Below the pieces are notes generated by a model, which saw nothing but the letters and a program-made list of their open reading frames with translations, had not been told where the DNA came from and made no database searches. Below, in pieces: positions 10,926-24,430 of a DNA stretch of 64,000 nucleotides (position 1 is the stretch's first letter; every line of letters starts with the position of its first letter). Source of the DNA: Theocolax elegans (Eukaryota; Arthropoda; Insecta; Hymenoptera; Cerocephalidae); the NCBI GenBank assembly GCA_026168455.1, contig CM047427.1, positions 64,174,162-64,238,161 of the forward strand, given 5' to 3'. A program made the position numbers and the translations under genes.

Positions 10926-11730
10926 TTAGTAATATTAGCACGATATAATTTCATTAAAACTAAAAAAATATCTCAGTAACACCAATATTTTTAAACAAAA
11001 ATTATCTTAAATAATATTCCTACACATAATACACTCGCTAAACCATTGTACGATCGGGATCTTATCGCAATCATACATTTTAATATTGGTATAGAGATTA
11101 TGGTTTTTTCCTAACAATATAACAATATAACAATCCACACGACCAGAGGGTGGAAACTGGCAAAATATAATTGTGCATGTATAATATACACCTTGGTAGA
11201 AGTTTGTCCATTTTTAATGTTTACAGGTTAAGAATAGGTATTTTATATAGGTATACTAAATGAATAAGACATCCAAAATATTTCCTGATTTAATATTAAT
11301 TACAGCTATTGTGCTTAATTACACGTGAAAATAGCGTTACCACAATCATTAAGACGTATATAAGTAGAAATTACATCCCTCTCTTTTGCGTTATGCGCAT
11401 AAAAGGTTTTCATCGAGAGTTTATAGATTAAATTATCGGGATAGACTAGTTTTTAAAACAGACGACTAAGCTGTAGTGGAATAGGCCAAAGGAATTTGTA
11501 AATTTTCTATCAGGAGACTACTATAGGGATTCGTTAAATAATCATATGTAGGTAAAACATTAATCAATAGCTATTACATAAATCTCGTAAAAGTGATTTT
11601 TCTACCTGCAATTGTTTGTAGTAGATTTCCAATATTTGACGGTGAAATTATCGTTGGATGTTGTATCATTGGTACAAATCTTTTATTCACCGAAAGAATA
11701 AAAAGGCATCATTCTTCAGCATTATCCCAT
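10926..11730. other. AT-rich spacer with a small tandem repeat
   Basis: AT-rich sequence. At 11112-11134 the unit AACAATAT is repeated three times. Nothing else seen. Confidence 0.5.
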
Positions 11731-11865
11731 GCAGCTGTAATCGAGCAAACATAAAGAACGAGAGAGAAAAATCCGTGTAGCCGGCGTGACCGAGAATGAG
11801 AGGGAATCCACCCCCGAAACCAGTCGCATTCCATTGGAACCGCCTTTCTCATTTTCCTCGGGTCC

Positions 11866-11907
11866 CCTTCTCTCTTCTCTCTTCTCTCCTCTCTCTTCTT
11901 TCTTTCG
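11866..11907. repeat. CT-rich microsatellite (CTTCTCT-like)
   Basis: Imperfect tandem CTTCTCT/CTCTCTT units. Confidence 0.7.
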
Positions 11908-11977
11908 TCCGGTCGAGCCAGACGGCTGGGCGCCTGATTTTTTGGCGGGAAGCGCATCTCCCTCGTCGTCTATACGC

Positions 11978-12018
11978 ATACACACACACACACACATATA
12001 TATATACCATATATAAAT
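11978..12018. repeat. Compound (CA)n(TA)n microsatellite
   Basis: CACACACA followed by TATATATA with one interruption. Confidence 0.75.
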
Positions 12019-12470
12019 GTATACACACTCATTCAGAGAAGTCATTCTCACGACCGACACTGCGCAGGTATACATATATACGTGTATATACATCTATCTA
12101 ACGCAGGCAGCCTCTTCTCCAGAGTCCATTGGTCCTCTTTACTTGCCCTTTCTTCTTCTCTGTTCTTATTCTTCTTCTTTTTACGTGTGTATTTTTTTTC
12201 CTTTTTCTTTATAAAAGGGCTCAAGGAATTCCGCTTACGAGCGGAAATTGCACGAAGCACAGGTCAAGGGTGTTTTTATGTCCGGTACGTAATGCGGTCA
12301 AGCGCGCTTCAAGCGTCCTTTATGCGACCGCCTCCGAACCCTATAGACGCATTTTGCCTCGTTTATACGGTGTTTTCTTTACTTCCTTTCCTTCCTCTTG
12401 CTTTCGAGAGGCTAATTTTTCTTCTCGTGTGACGCACAAGTGGTAAGAACGTTTTGCGTCGTTTATCCTT

Positions 12471-13850
12471 TCAAAAACATTCCAACTTATAACTTCTGCA
12501 CTTCTTTTTGATCAGTATCAGTATATAACATAACATACCATGATCAAAATTACCGTTGACCGTTCACTACATTTTAGTATATTTGTACACATCTAGTAAA
12601 AGTTACATATTTTTTATTTACATTGCTAAATTAAATTACACTTATTTATATACAACTATATTTAATACAAAAACTATTGTTTTATGATCATTTCTGTACG
12701 AATGAGATTAAACTGTCAAATTACGTTTCGAGTTAAGCATGATCGATAAATAACAAGTTACACTTTTAAGAATAATAAAACATCGTAACAATTGTATGCA
12801 TAATGAAAATTTCGCGCGAACAGTTAAGTTGGCTTCCATTCATAGAGAAAAAATCATTCTCACGAGGGAACTCTGTAGCAGCTTGCAGGTAGAATTTTCC
12901 CGAAACAGAACGAGATAGATAGAGAGAGAAAGAGACAGAAAGAGAGAGGGAAATCGTTTCCGTCCTGTGTTTTGTGCAACGAACAATAGATCCAAAATGA
13001 ATAAAAGACCGTGTGCGGGAACGATAAAAAAAATGTTCACTTTCCGGGAACAAGGAGAAAAATCCATTACAAATTGGGTTTCTTGTAAGAGATCGACCTC
13101 ACGCCTAGAATCGCATCTGACCTCTAAATAATCAAAATAAATGCTGTGGTACGTGACTTATATTGGAATTGCTATCGATTTGGATATATTTTATTACCTC
13201 GATGCTTCTACATGCGTTTATCAAATTGAGACCATTTTTAATAAATATAGTAATAAGTAGTAAGATCAATTTTATCATTTGCATTACTTGACGGCATCTT
13301 GCGCGCAAACGCGCACCTACAACGCTGCATTACTGTCAAGTTTCTTTTTTCATATTCTTAAAGTACTTTTCGAAAGCAATCTTCTTTTTAAAAGCTTTTG
13401 TTTAGCTCGTTTTCATAGATAAACGCAATCACATCGCTTACGACCGACCAATCATTTTTTTAAAGGATGATAATAATATTTGTATTAAATACATGAAAGA
13501 AAATAATGAAAAGTTAATCATCCTGTGAGAAATTTTATTACTGTATTTTCCGTTGTACAATACAATACATATAAAATATTATGTTGCGTAGCTATGGTAA
13601 TAATTTGTCAAATAATGAATTTCCATTAGTAAAAATTTAGGAAAATCTATCTAAGCTGACTATTTTAATAAGTTGAAGATCAATTAATTAATTTATGTCT
13701 AGGTCCTACTAACGGTAGGCGTATACATAAAAACATCAAATTAGGTAATTACTGTGTTGCATAGACAAGAGAACGTACACAAGATTGTAATATCCACCCG
13801 TATTCAAGTTTAGCTTGATTGTTTCATTCTCAAATTCTGAGAATCCCTCA
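12471..13850. other. AT-rich DNA with one GA-rich patch
   Basis: Mostly AT-rich. 12840-13080 is GC-richer and includes a GATA/GAGA-rich run at 12909-12952. Open frames on the minus strand there are Ser/Leu-rich and overlap. Nothing recognised. Confidence 0.45.
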
Positions 13851-14470
13851 TCATCCGGATATAAAGAAAGAGGGGCAACATGTCTTCCATCGTTTTTCCT
13901 TCGTCGAGAGCAATCTTCCTAATCTGTAAGATGGGCCGATAACGTCAGTCAATTGGCGATCGACTTGGTGGACGGCTATAGTCATTCTCCCTCTCTCTCT
14001 CCTTCTCTGTTTATCCCCTGCGACGGTGCGCGCAGCCGCTGCGATACTCCCTCCTCTGCTACTTCTTTCCTCGAGTCTTTGTGGGAAAATGTAGCAAACA
14101 ATCAGGAGCTATCGGAAGGCCTCGCGCGCATTGTCCCTACGCCAAATGACGAACCGACGACGTTGCTCCGCCCGAGAAAACGCAAGAGACAGGGATACAG
14201 AAAGAGAAAGAGAAAGAGAAAGAGAGAAGGTATCATCTATACATACATATATATATATACGAGGGAAAGAGATGAAGCAGGAGGAATCGAGGGGTTAGAT
14301 TTAGATAGACAGAAAGAGATGTTTGAGACGGAGAGAGAATTACAAAAGAAAAGAGAGGAGATTTTTCGTAAGCTGAGCAAAGTTGAATAGCCACGGGAGA
14401 GGGAGGATTTTGTTCAGTTAAAAATTGAACGTTGAATGTTGGGGAAACTACGTATCGGAGATTAAGTGGA
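13851..14470. other. CpG-rich island with purine microsatellite
   Basis: CT-rich at 13985-14010, CpG-rich at 14020-14170, then purine-rich. The plus-strand frame 13953-14390 (145 residues) begins mixed but becomes a Lys/Arg run encoded by GAAAGA repeats and a Tyr/Ile run encoded by (TA)n. This argues against a real protein. Confidence 0.45.
14199..14228. repeat. (GAAAGA)n microsatellite
   Basis: Five tandem GAAAGA-like units. Confidence 0.75.
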
Positions 14471-17150
14471 TACTGCGATAAATACTCTCTTCTTGCAATG
14501 GTTTTTTTTTACTCAAAATAAAATTATTAATTTAACGTACAGTTTTTTCCATCGTTCCTACAATAAATAAAATGTCACGTAAAATAACATAAAAAATTAA
14601 TCCACTACGTTGACTGTAATATATCCTTTGAAAAATGTTGTCAACATATTGGTGCGTATTTCCAATCTATATTGCGGTAAACCGCTACTGATAACATCAA
14701 AATTCAATTTCTCTTTTCTGTCGTTTGGCTTCTTTTACTCACTGTACAATGTACTTGAGTGGTATTGAAATTGAATGAAGAGCTTTGTTCGACCTGAATG
14801 TGATCGCACCACTCGAACCTATAGGGAGATAAAAAAGTATACGAGTTTTAAAACGGTAAAACCTCAAAAACCGTTTAATCCTATATGTTCTTTACGTGCT
14901 CGATGCAACGCAAAAGTTAAGGATCGTTAAGCCAAAACCAAGTACTTTCATAAAGAATCGACAACAATGTCAAACTTCACGCTCGTTCGAACATCTATAC
15001 CTACTTTTGCCAGAAAATTGATTTCATCTTTAGATTATTTTGAATTCATGTGTCCATTACAAATTCTACCATACAGGACATTCACATCTATAGGAAAACT
15101 TCACTTTTACATATTGTATTTCTTGTAATATCTACCTTCCTTTCACGCTCTTTATCTGACATAATACTAGTTAAATTTTCTCGAGGATTTGGTCAATATT
15201 TCGTAGTAAACAAATTATTTTCCCTAGTTTTGGCTAAAAATTGATTGACTGGCTATGTACGATAGTTACGAATCAAAATGTTAATAATAACTTAACAGAA
15301 ACCACTTGAAAAGTGAAATAATTGAAATAATAATAATACGTTTTGAATTTATTTGCAACTTTAAGAGATATTTACGTTCTAATAATATGAACGATTTCTA
15401 AAACGAATGATTTACTTTACTTCTACTGCTGAAATAAAGGGTTATAATTAATACTCTTGGATATTTACACTTTTAATGTATTTATCTACAATTATTTGTT
15501 CAAAATAATTGGTAGTTATTAACTTAAATGCATTGTGGACATTTTCATTAAAAATGATCATTATCAGATAATAATGGAAGAACCAAACGTTTCTCCTCTA
15601 AATTCAACAATGGTAAATTCATAAAATCAGCTCTGGGCATATAAAGCAATAATAAAATCGCTTTCACGGAGATTTTCTCCATACATTGCGCATTGCGTGG
15701 ATTACCGTCGAATGGTTGGAAAAGGTATGCGCGATGTGAGACGTAATCTCATTTGTCGTGCTTGCGCGATTTTTGCGTATGACAGACGAAATCACGGAGC
15801 AGTAGTGGAAAATGCACAAGGGAGACACCGACAGATCTTTATCGAATGCTTAAATTTTACCAAAGATGTCAAGAATGCCGACAAAATTATTTGTGGAGGG
15901 GCATCGATTAATAGAATATAAAAAGTTCATTCGTAAAATGTGAACTAAAACCAAATCTTTTGTGAGTTACGATGCAGAGGATATGTGAAATAGTCATACA
16001 AACGATCTATAGACTATGATTTTTTTATTCATTGTATTTATTGTTTTCTATTTTTCTTTCCTTTTTTTATATAATTTTATTGTTCGAATCTAAATTATTG
16101 TTATTAATCCTTATCTTACAAGAATTAGTACAACTTGATTTAAACTATATTTTTAATGAATTATTAAAGACATTCATGCAGTCTTTTGATAAACATAAAT
16201 TTATATTATCTCGTATTAATTTCAATCTGAGGTATTAAACATTGCTATAGTACATAATCTGCATTGAAGGGCTTTATTGGTCAATTTATTAGAATAGATT
16301 GAATGAAATAAATATAACCTTAAAACACACTTGCAAATTTCTATAGATATTTTTCGCTTTTTAAAGCTTTCGAGTTATTTGCAACTAATTTTAACATTTG
16401 AACTTAATCCAACAAAAAATTTAGAAACTGATAGGTACCTTAAAGCATCAAAAATTTGATACTTTACTTCCATAACAAACTGTGTCAAGAAACGATCAAT
16501 CCGTACCAGTGGCTGCTATATAAACAAAAATGTAATTTTATATGCAGAAATGTAATATCCTCATACACCACTTTTATATTACGAGAACAATGAAAAAACT
16601 GTTGCATTATTTATTGTAAAGTAGTTACTTACTTGAAATCTACATCAGCTGAATAAAATATCAACGCCACTTTAACGTCCATTATTTTTATGCAATGATT
16701 TGAAGGAAGATTGGATTTTTATGAAATAAATTTTTTTATTTGTAGCTGCACAGGTAATTTATGTCGCCTTAACAATCGAAAAATTGAAATATTAAATGAA
16801 AAATATAGAATCGTGTAATTATATATTTAATAATATTTGTTATTTAATTAAGCTTTTATTACAATCTTTAGATATTGAGGAATATATACACTTATATATA
16901 GACGTATCTATATTGCATGTCCTTTAAAAGATAAACATTGCACCCTAATGCACCTACTGTTTGTGCAGTTTGATATTGCATTGTAATGCACGTAAAAAGT
17001 TATAATATCATAGGTAAAACATATTGAAAGAAGTTAACAATTAATTCACATTACCTGGAAAGAAAAAAAGTTTTAAAGAAAAAGCTTGGCACCAATACAA
17101 CAATATAAATGTGCTCAAAGAAAAAAATGTTTTCTGGGTCGCCCTCTAGG
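14471..17150. other. Long AT-rich stretch with a small GC-richer patch
   Basis: AT-rich with no repeat boundaries seen. 15665-15900 is mildly GC-richer and holds a 74-codon plus-strand frame (15697-15921), which is Arg/Cys-containing, lacks recognisable motifs and is not called. 16920-17000 has several TGCA/ATGCAC words near one another. Confidence 0.45.
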
Positions 17151-17660
17151 TTTTTTTCATAATCGATGTACATTTCAAACGCTCTTTTCAGACGTCCAAC
17201 ACACAGCAAACGTTTCTCTCGTCGACGTTTTCCTCAAACACGCCTTATATTCCACGTCTCGCTGATAAAATTATTCCATTGAGGTTCGCGCTCGCGCGCA
17301 CCACTCTACAATGCATCTTTCTCTCTTTTTTCTACTTCTCTCTTCGTCTATTCGCATGTACACATAGGGTAGGTGGCCCGACCAAAGGAAGTGAACATTT
17401 TTCACTCGAATGCAACTTCGCTTTTCCCCTTTTTCTTCTTATTCTTCCTCTTCCTTTACTTCTTCTGCTTCTTCTTCTTCTTCTTCTTCTTCTTCTCCAA
17501 TGTACTCTCTCACTCTATTTTCCTTCGTTCAATTCTTTTTCTCCTTTCTTTCACTGACTTGCGATCTCAATAGCATTGAGCTTTTATATACATAAGCCAC
17601 GCATATAGACTCTTGGGGGACCAAGCATTATTTCGCCTCTTCTCAAGACTCTGTTTATTC
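17151..17660. other. Pyrimidine-rich CpG island
   Basis: CpG-rich at 17190-17310, then strongly T/C-biased on the plus strand to 17560. The three overlapping plus-strand frames are poly-Leu, poly-Phe and poly-Ser readings of the same CTT repeat. Confidence 0.45.
17460..17497. repeat. (CTT)n microsatellite
   Basis: About twelve CTT units with one CTG interruption near the start. Confidence 0.9.
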
Positions 17661-19130
17661 TTATTTAAATTTATATATTTAACTTGGGATTTTCTTTCAA
17701 GTTTATTTTATCTTCGTGAAAATGTTTGATATCGTACTGATTAATTTTAAACTTTATTGCAGGAAATATATTTGATTACAAGGTATCGCGTAAGATTAAG
17801 TCATAATAGTGAGAATATGTCGTAATAATTAATTTTATACAAAAATTCAATCACATAGACATTTTCATAAAAAAATGTAACACGATTAATACCGAGTTGT
17901 AAGTAATCACAATTTTAACTGAATGTAATCAAAAGTATTCTTTTCCACTTTGTTGAAGACCACTCAAGTTTTATAGTTTAGTACGATGATATTATTCTCA
18001 GATTAATAAGCATGAAGAGATTGGCGAGTTTCGGTTATTTATTTTAGATTTAAGATATTGAAAAAAAATACTTTGTATTTTTTAAATCAACCATGGCGTC
18101 CGATTAAAGACAAACATTATTATCAAGTTATTAATTCTTTGGTTCCTGAACCTAACCATAACGTAATTAAAAGTATATAAAATCTGTTGAAATATTATGG
18201 AAACATGCGTATATGACTTGGATTTATTATTTTAAATATTCGATTGATATTTCCAAATTTTATATACTACCGATAGAAAAAATGTCTTTTAGTCTAGCAT
18301 ATTTAATTTTATTTCTATAGTTGACGGTGGCCGATGCTCTATACATTGAATGGAAGCGAGATTACGCATTTCGTAAAAGGCGTACTTTCCTTTCACCAAC
18401 TCTTCCTTGGTGTAGAGTACCAAGTTTGCAAAGGGAAGGAAGAGAAATGCGAAGGGTTTCTCACTCGTACTTGACCCTCTTATATTTTCGTATAATGGAT
18501 TTTTTCTACTTTACCAAGACGAAGTTAGAGGATAAAGGATCTTACCCGTTTTACAGGCAGAATAAAAATTGTATTAACAACTAATCTATTTATTATAATT
18601 TTTATGCTAAATCATTATTATAATGCATTTGTACACGTACAGTAAATTACAACCCATAATTTTCAGAGAACAGCTTTATTTTTATCGATACCTATAATCG
18701 AATTACGTAACTTTATACCGTGCATAATGTTTTATTATCTGTAAAAACCTTATAATGCCTAAAGAATTTTTCTATTTATAATTCATTTAATTCATGTAAT
18801 TCGATTACGTAAATAAAATGAATTTATCCTTATTAATTATAGATCATTGAAAATGTACTTTTGTTTTTTATCATCATAATACGTTAATAATTACTTTTCT
18901 GTTAAATTAACTTATTTTTCGTGTTATCTTTTTTGCATAATAAAAACAATGCACACAAAAGAGTTTCATTGAAATATATAAATATTAACTATTTTAAATA
19001 TCAATAGCTATATTCACTAATAAATATATCACTATTTATAAAGAGGAACCAATCAGAAAAAATAAATCCTCAATAGCTCCCTATTGATAGGCAATAGTGA
19101 ACTTTATATTTATAAAAAAAGATCTTAATA
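17661..19130. other. AT-rich DNA with one GC-richer patch
   Basis: 18320-18560 is GC-richer and carries a plus-strand frame (18321-18584, 87 residues) preceded by TTTCTATAG, which looks like a splice acceptor. The peptide is not recognised and no paired donor is obvious. The rest is AT-rich with nothing seen. Confidence 0.4.
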
Positions 19131-19690
19131 AATGTTTCCGGTGGTCGGCCCCTTTGACCATCCTTTTGCTAAAATATACACGCTCAACAAGGTGCAATAT
19201 ATGTTCTTTTATCTCTCCCCCTCTCACATTTTCTTTTACCTATGTGTAATCGAGCAGATAATACTTTAGGGTATCGCTCTCTTTTTTTCTCGCAATACAG
19301 CGTGTAAGCTATGCTCTGTAGGCGCAAATTCCCATGTAAGTAGGCGCGGAACGAGCCACTCGTCGTTTGGTGCGCTCGCGTTCACGACCCCCTACAAGGA
19401 AGAGACTCTTTTCGAAACCGATAAATCCGAAAACCAAAGGTGAGGTATACATGTATACAAGAGCTCATTAGACAGCGGGATATCTATGCTTATTTCGATC
19501 CACAAGCAATATTGTTTGGTCAGTTTTGAAGGCGCGCGTCAGTAAGGGCCATAGTACCACTGGTTTTTCCGCCTCGGTTAACGCCGCACCTGTACAACCA
19601 AGTAGAAGCGCCTTTCGCTAATACTCTTGAAAGAACGGAGTGAAAGAAAGAGGTTTTCTCTGGCTATCCTCTAGTGGAGTTGTTATTAGG
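19131..19690. other. CpG-rich island, no open frame
   Basis: GC-richer, complex sequence without long open frames (GGCGCGCGTCAGTAAGGG, CCGCCTCGGTTAACGCCGC). Its edges against AT-rich DNA are sharp. Candidate non-coding functional DNA only by composition. Confidence 0.4.
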
Positions 19691-20110
19691 CACAAACACT
19701 TTTCATAAATACGGATTTTCTACAAGAAATACTTTAAAAAATTATTTTCTGCCTAATAAGACTCATAGAAAAATAAGAGTACTAAAATTTAGATACATTA
19801 TTATACTCACATTTAGATACAATATTAAGCTCTAATAAAATATGACTAGGTAAAATATTACACAACAATTTTTTTGATTTATTTAATATACTAGTAATCT
19901 CTCTACACGGAGAAAAATGTACTCTAATAAATTATAAAAATTTACATACATATATTACATGAAATTTGAACAAAGATATACTACACTTAATAATTGGTCA
20001 AGTCTGTCTCTCATTTACTCAATAACATTGTAATTTTTACCAAAACCTTTGAATTCGTGTATGCATAAACACTATAAACTATTCATTAAATAATAACATA
20101 CGTTTGTTTT
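19691..20110. other. AT-rich spacer, nothing seen
   Basis: AT-rich; no features. Confidence 0.55.
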
Positions 20111-20800
20111 CCAGAAATAGCGAAAAAGTCTTGACGTAACCGAAAACGAAACAAAGTCCATTAGTATATCGTGAACAATCGAAAAAGTGATCCAAAAAGG
20201 AACTCGAAGAAAGAATCGGTCGCACCTTATTTATCTAAGCTCGCCGTACTGTACGAAAAGAGAGCGAAGAGTGGCGTACACAAAAGATATCGGAGTGGCA
20301 AGCGTCCGCGAATAGCAGCAGTAGCAGCTTTCGTCGGCGTCGCCTCCGAAGCGTTTTATTCGCGGGTGAAATTCGTGATGGATGAGAGTGCTGGGTACAA
20401 TGTCGGTGGCGCATGGATCCCATGCTTTTAGCCCATGCAAATAAATCGCGGCCGCGCATCGCTGACAGTTTTCCCTGCTGCGTAGACACGCGACCCGCGG
20501 AGTACCGTCCGTTGAGCTTTCTTCTCTTCGCTATCCGTCTCTGTCTTTTTTCTTTTGCTTTTCCTTTTTTTTATTGTACTCCGAGAGAGCACTTTGGAGT
20601 TGTGGATATGTACACACGTGAGTACGCGTCTGACCGTGATGAAAGTCTTCACGATCTTTGGGTTTTACTTCGGGTTTCTCCAACTACTCTCCAAGTGCAT
20701 TTTAAGTTATGATACGGAAGAGGGATGTATTCCGTTTGTGTTTCGAATTAGTTTTTTCGAGGCGGAGAGGGTTGCAACTCTATTGTGAAATAAAAATGAA
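20111..20800. other. CpG-rich island, overlapping short frames on both strands
   Basis: Begins just after TGTTTTCCAG at 20105-20114, which resembles a splice acceptor. The frames 20171-20431 (+), 20235-20489 (-), 20413-20712 (+) and 20555-20788 (+) overlap, and none shows a recognisable domain. A (CAG/TAG)-type run lies at 20312-20330. No gene is called. Confidence 0.4.
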
Positions 20801-21580
20801 CTGTGTGTATAGGTCAAGATATTTTGTATGTACGTCCAAATGAAAAATCTATATGTACAGCAATAACAAAACATTGTCATCGTATTTTTGAGTAAAAAAT
20901 ACATTATGTTATTTGTAGGGTCGCAAGAAGAGTCATTGTGGTTCTAGATTTAGCGAAGTTATATAAAGAAAACAATTGCTGCAGGATCAAACATAAAATG
21001 ACATTTATTCATTCAATGAATTCGCATTCCTAAACATGTTTATTTAGGAATGTTTTATTTTCATATTGAAAAAAAATTTAGTTTTTACTATATATTTATA
21101 CATTTTGTGGTTATTATATTTTAGTATTATACACGCAAGGTCGTCGAATTTCATGTTATTTCATTCTTCGTTTATTCGAGCACTAACATAAGCGTATGAC
21201 AAAATTTTGATTGTCATCGTGATAGATGAAATGTTTGTTCGCTTTGTGGGGTAAATGTATGACACTTAAATTTAGATTTTTAATTAATGATACCTTTTAA
21301 AAAATAGTACAAGTAAACGTTCGAAGCAATATTGAATTACTGTGCTTCGACCAAAAAACTGTTTAAAAAAATGCAATAAAAAATTTAATTAGAATAATTT
21401 TTGAATATGCATGTGTGGGATTCTAAACAATACGAATGAGTAAGATGAACGTATACTGAATTTAAATCGTATATATTAGCCAGTCATTAATTTAGAAGTG
21501 AGAATTTAGTCTGCATCATTAATTTATGTCTCCTATATATAAAACGTCATTAGAAACGCATAGAATACTCTCATTCAAAT
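20801..21580. other. AT-rich spacer with a small hairpin
   Basis: AT-rich. A 10-base perfect stem (CATTCCTAAA / TTTAGGAATG) with an 8-base loop lies at 21025-21052. Too short to interpret. Confidence 0.5.
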
Positions 21581-22260
21581 TGAATTAGAGAGAAAGAGAG
21601 GTGAGAGGTAAACGCGCGACAATAATTCAAAATAGGAAAGAAATGAATCGGCGTCGATTCGTCTAGGGCCGCAGGCTACGCTCGGTTCATACAATGTACG
21701 TCCTTCTCTCAAGGATAATCCGAGACATCGTCATTACTCCCGCGGTTCGCGCTGGTGGCCGTTCATTGTCGGACCCCGACCGAGTTTTCCTGAGCTTTTA
21801 TGACACCAGCCTGGAGACTGCATAGACAATGTGGCACCGACACTCTTATTCTCTTTCGTACTACTCTCCCTTTCTCTCCCATCAATCGGATTTATAATGC
21901 CTGCGACGAGTCCTCGGTTTTACCTGGACCGAGTGCAATTTCGACCCGACGAAACACGATTTTCAATGTCGCGATCCACGTGTCCGAGGATGGTTTGTCC
22001 CCGCCATTCTCCGGTGTCGCACCGTGAAATCGCACGATTTTCTTCGCCTGGTACTTCGATTCTTCTTTGGTCTCGGCTTTGGTCTCCCTTTTCGCCAGCT
22101 TCCTCCGGGTTGATTGTTTGGGGATGCTCGATCAGGAGGAAGCTATAACTAATGCTACCTAAAGATTTTCAAGTTTGTCACGTTCTTTTCCCAGCAATAG
22201 TTTTATACTCCTCGATTCAATATTTCTTTTATCGTCGATTTTATTTTCGTAGCCTCTTGA
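21581..22260. other. CpG-rich island, no gene recognised
   Basis: GC-rich from 21640 to 22140 with frequent CpG (CCCGCGGTTCGCGCTGGTGG). Two plus-strand frames (21800-22027, 21831-22148) overlap in different phases, so neither is supported. Confidence 0.4.
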
Positions 22261-22760
22261 ACGAACGAATGGCTGATACAAATAGTTGTAATGTGTGCAG
22301 TAAATATACGCGATTTATGGATCGAAAGTAAATGTGGCTTTCGAAAAATAACATTTTTTTATACCTTTCTTATTTTTACTGCTATATATATTCGTCAATG
22401 TAATTAAATTGTATAGACATTTTTATGAAATAAATACATTATACTTTTATTAAAACATTATTATAAATGTTAACAAAAACAAACAATTATATATATGAGT
22501 TACATTTTACAAATACAAGTAGAAAACTGAATGTTACGGCGCCGTAAATTGCAATTCTGAGCATTTAAATTTTATAGATATACCTTTACAATACACAATA
22601 TTTTATAAATAATGTAGTTTTTAATTGTAACTTATGAAAAATAGATCATGTTTATACATTTGAGTAATTCAATAATTAAAATAATTACAAATGAATACTA
22701 CTAAATTATATTTAAGATAAAAGTCAATTTATTGTTCGTTCAAGAATTGTTTGATATAAT
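22261..22760. other. AT-rich spacer, nothing seen
   Basis: AT-rich; no features before the TTAA site of the next element. Confidence 0.55.
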
Positions 22761-22764
22761 TTAA

Positions 22765-23847
22765 ATGAATTTATTGATCTCCACGAACCAGAAATAATAA
22801 TGCAAGTGTATTTTTCGACGTTTCGGACGTTTTAACACCGTCCCCTTAGTTCAGTCAAATTAGACTTTTTTAGTGAAAACATTATATTGTCGACAAAAAA
22901 CACGTTGATGAAATAATACGAATTAACCCAACTGTTATCCAAAGATAATTTGTATACGCTTTCGTAGGCCAAGATGGCGTAATTAGTATTAAAAAATTGA
23001 GTTTGTAACACAAAAATCGACGTTTTTCGACCTGTCTATAGTATTAAATCTAAGATAGGAATCCCTATAAATAACAATGTTAAAACATCACATTTGACAT
23101 AGATCAGAAGTACACAAAATATCAGATCGATATTTTTTTAATTTTAGAAACATTTATTTCAAAAAACGGTGGCTACTTCAAATGTAAAAAATAAGACTTT
23201 GGAACATTGTGGAGAAGCCATTTAAGGACTGAACGTTTTTCAAGATCCATATTTTAATGTTTAATAGTTATCTAAACTTTAATTTAATTTTTCATTGGTT
23301 AAAAATCAGTTTAAACAAATTGAACGACTTTTTGATCATTTTTTGTTAATAATTATGTATTATATTTGATATTAAGATGATGTAATATATACTTTTGAAT
23401 TTCTCACATTTTTTACGATTTCTGAAAATAAATTGATTGCTGTATATAAATGTATATAATTGTATAGCTAATTATAACCTAAGATAATTTTTTTTCTTTT
23501 TTAATCTATTCTCGGCTTGTTTACAATTTCAAGAAATTAAATACCCGCTGTTAGAAAGTTAAGATCTTGAACTTTATTATGCAATAATAATTTTGACGTG
23601 ATATGTTTATTTTGACTGAACTACTAGTCAAGGCAACTACACAGATATTACAATCACTTGATTTGTGGCACTATGAACATTAGACTAAATTTCCCCAATA
23701 ATTCCTTGTAATATTTATAAGTTACGCCACAAATCATGTGAGTTTAATATCTGTGTTACTGCCTTGAAAACAGACGGTGCTAAAACGACCGAAACTTCGG
23801 CAAAATCTTCCATTATTTCTGGTTCGTGGAGATATCAATAAATTCAT
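22765..23847. mobile_element. TTAA-flanked non-autonomous DNA transposon
   Basis: Begins ATGAATTTATTGATCTCCAC and ends, in mirror image, TCAATAAATTCAT, with TTAA immediately outside both ends (22761-22764 and 23848-23851). The terminal inverted repeats extend about 80 bases, including CCACGAACCAGAAATAAT and a CGTTTTA[A/G]CACCGTC block. The right arm has two extra bases near the tip. A second inverted repeat lies inside (23629-23767). TTAA target sites are used by piggyBac and Kolobok-type transposons; the ends here do not let me choose between them. No transposase frame remains. Confidence 0.8.
23629..23767. repeat. Internal inverted repeat within the TTAA element
   Basis: TCAAGGCA, then ACACAGATATTA, then TGATTTGTGGC, mirrored as GCCACAAATCA, TAATATCTGTGT and TGCCTTGA around a roughly 50-base loop. 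Confidence 0.75.
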
Positions 23848-23851
23848 TTAA

Positions 23852-24430
23852 CTTACTTTAAATATATTTATAATCAAAGATTTTTATTTTCATATATCAA
23901 TATGATTATTTGATTAGTAATGTTTGAATGACCATTACTTTTCGTTGGATGCAAATACAAAAGCATGATCTAAGACAAACTTGTAGAAAATTACTAAACT
24001 ATATACTACTAAACTATGTTTGAGATTTTTCGAAATTTTTGAGTTCTATTAACTTCAAAAAAGTTACATGTAATTGATCAAAAATAAAAATTTCTGTAAA
24101 AAAAATTAGTCTGTTCAATCCAGAATAAAAAAGTGATAAATATCTTTAAAAAAAACTAAGCTGGGTAAAAATTAGTTTCTTTAATCAGCTTTAAAATGCC
24201 GTTGAGCATTTCATAATCGATTAAACCGTTTTCGCAATACACGTGTTCAAAATTGAACTAGCAAGAAAATCAATTTTACGAATTTTTGATGAGTAATGTA
24301 TTCTTTATTTTCGTTTATTACAAAATTTTTTAAATAAATCAATAAATAAGCAATTAATATACTGAACATAGTACAATACAAATATTGTAAATTTCTTAGA
24401 CATAATTTAATAAATAATCCTCTTTGTATC
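23852..24430. other. AT-rich spacer, nothing seen
   Basis: AT-rich; no features. Confidence 0.5.

Larger units (their letters stand above)
11731..12470. other. Pyrimidine-rich CpG island with microsatellites
   Basis: Includes a CTTCTCT-type tract at 11866-11907, a CA/TA run at 11978-12018 and TTCTTCTTTTT stretches at 12160-12215. Six overlapping open frames on both strands are Ser/Leu/Phe or Arg/Glu/Lys-rich by-products of this bias. Long CT tracts can bind GAGA-type factors in insects; that is a possibility, not an observation. Confidence 0.45.

Noticed and set aside
13953..14390. 145-residue plus-strand frame with a basic stretch resembling a nuclear protein
   Set aside because: The Lys/Arg stretch is a GAAAGA microsatellite and the Tyr/Ile run a TA microsatellite; no recognised domain.
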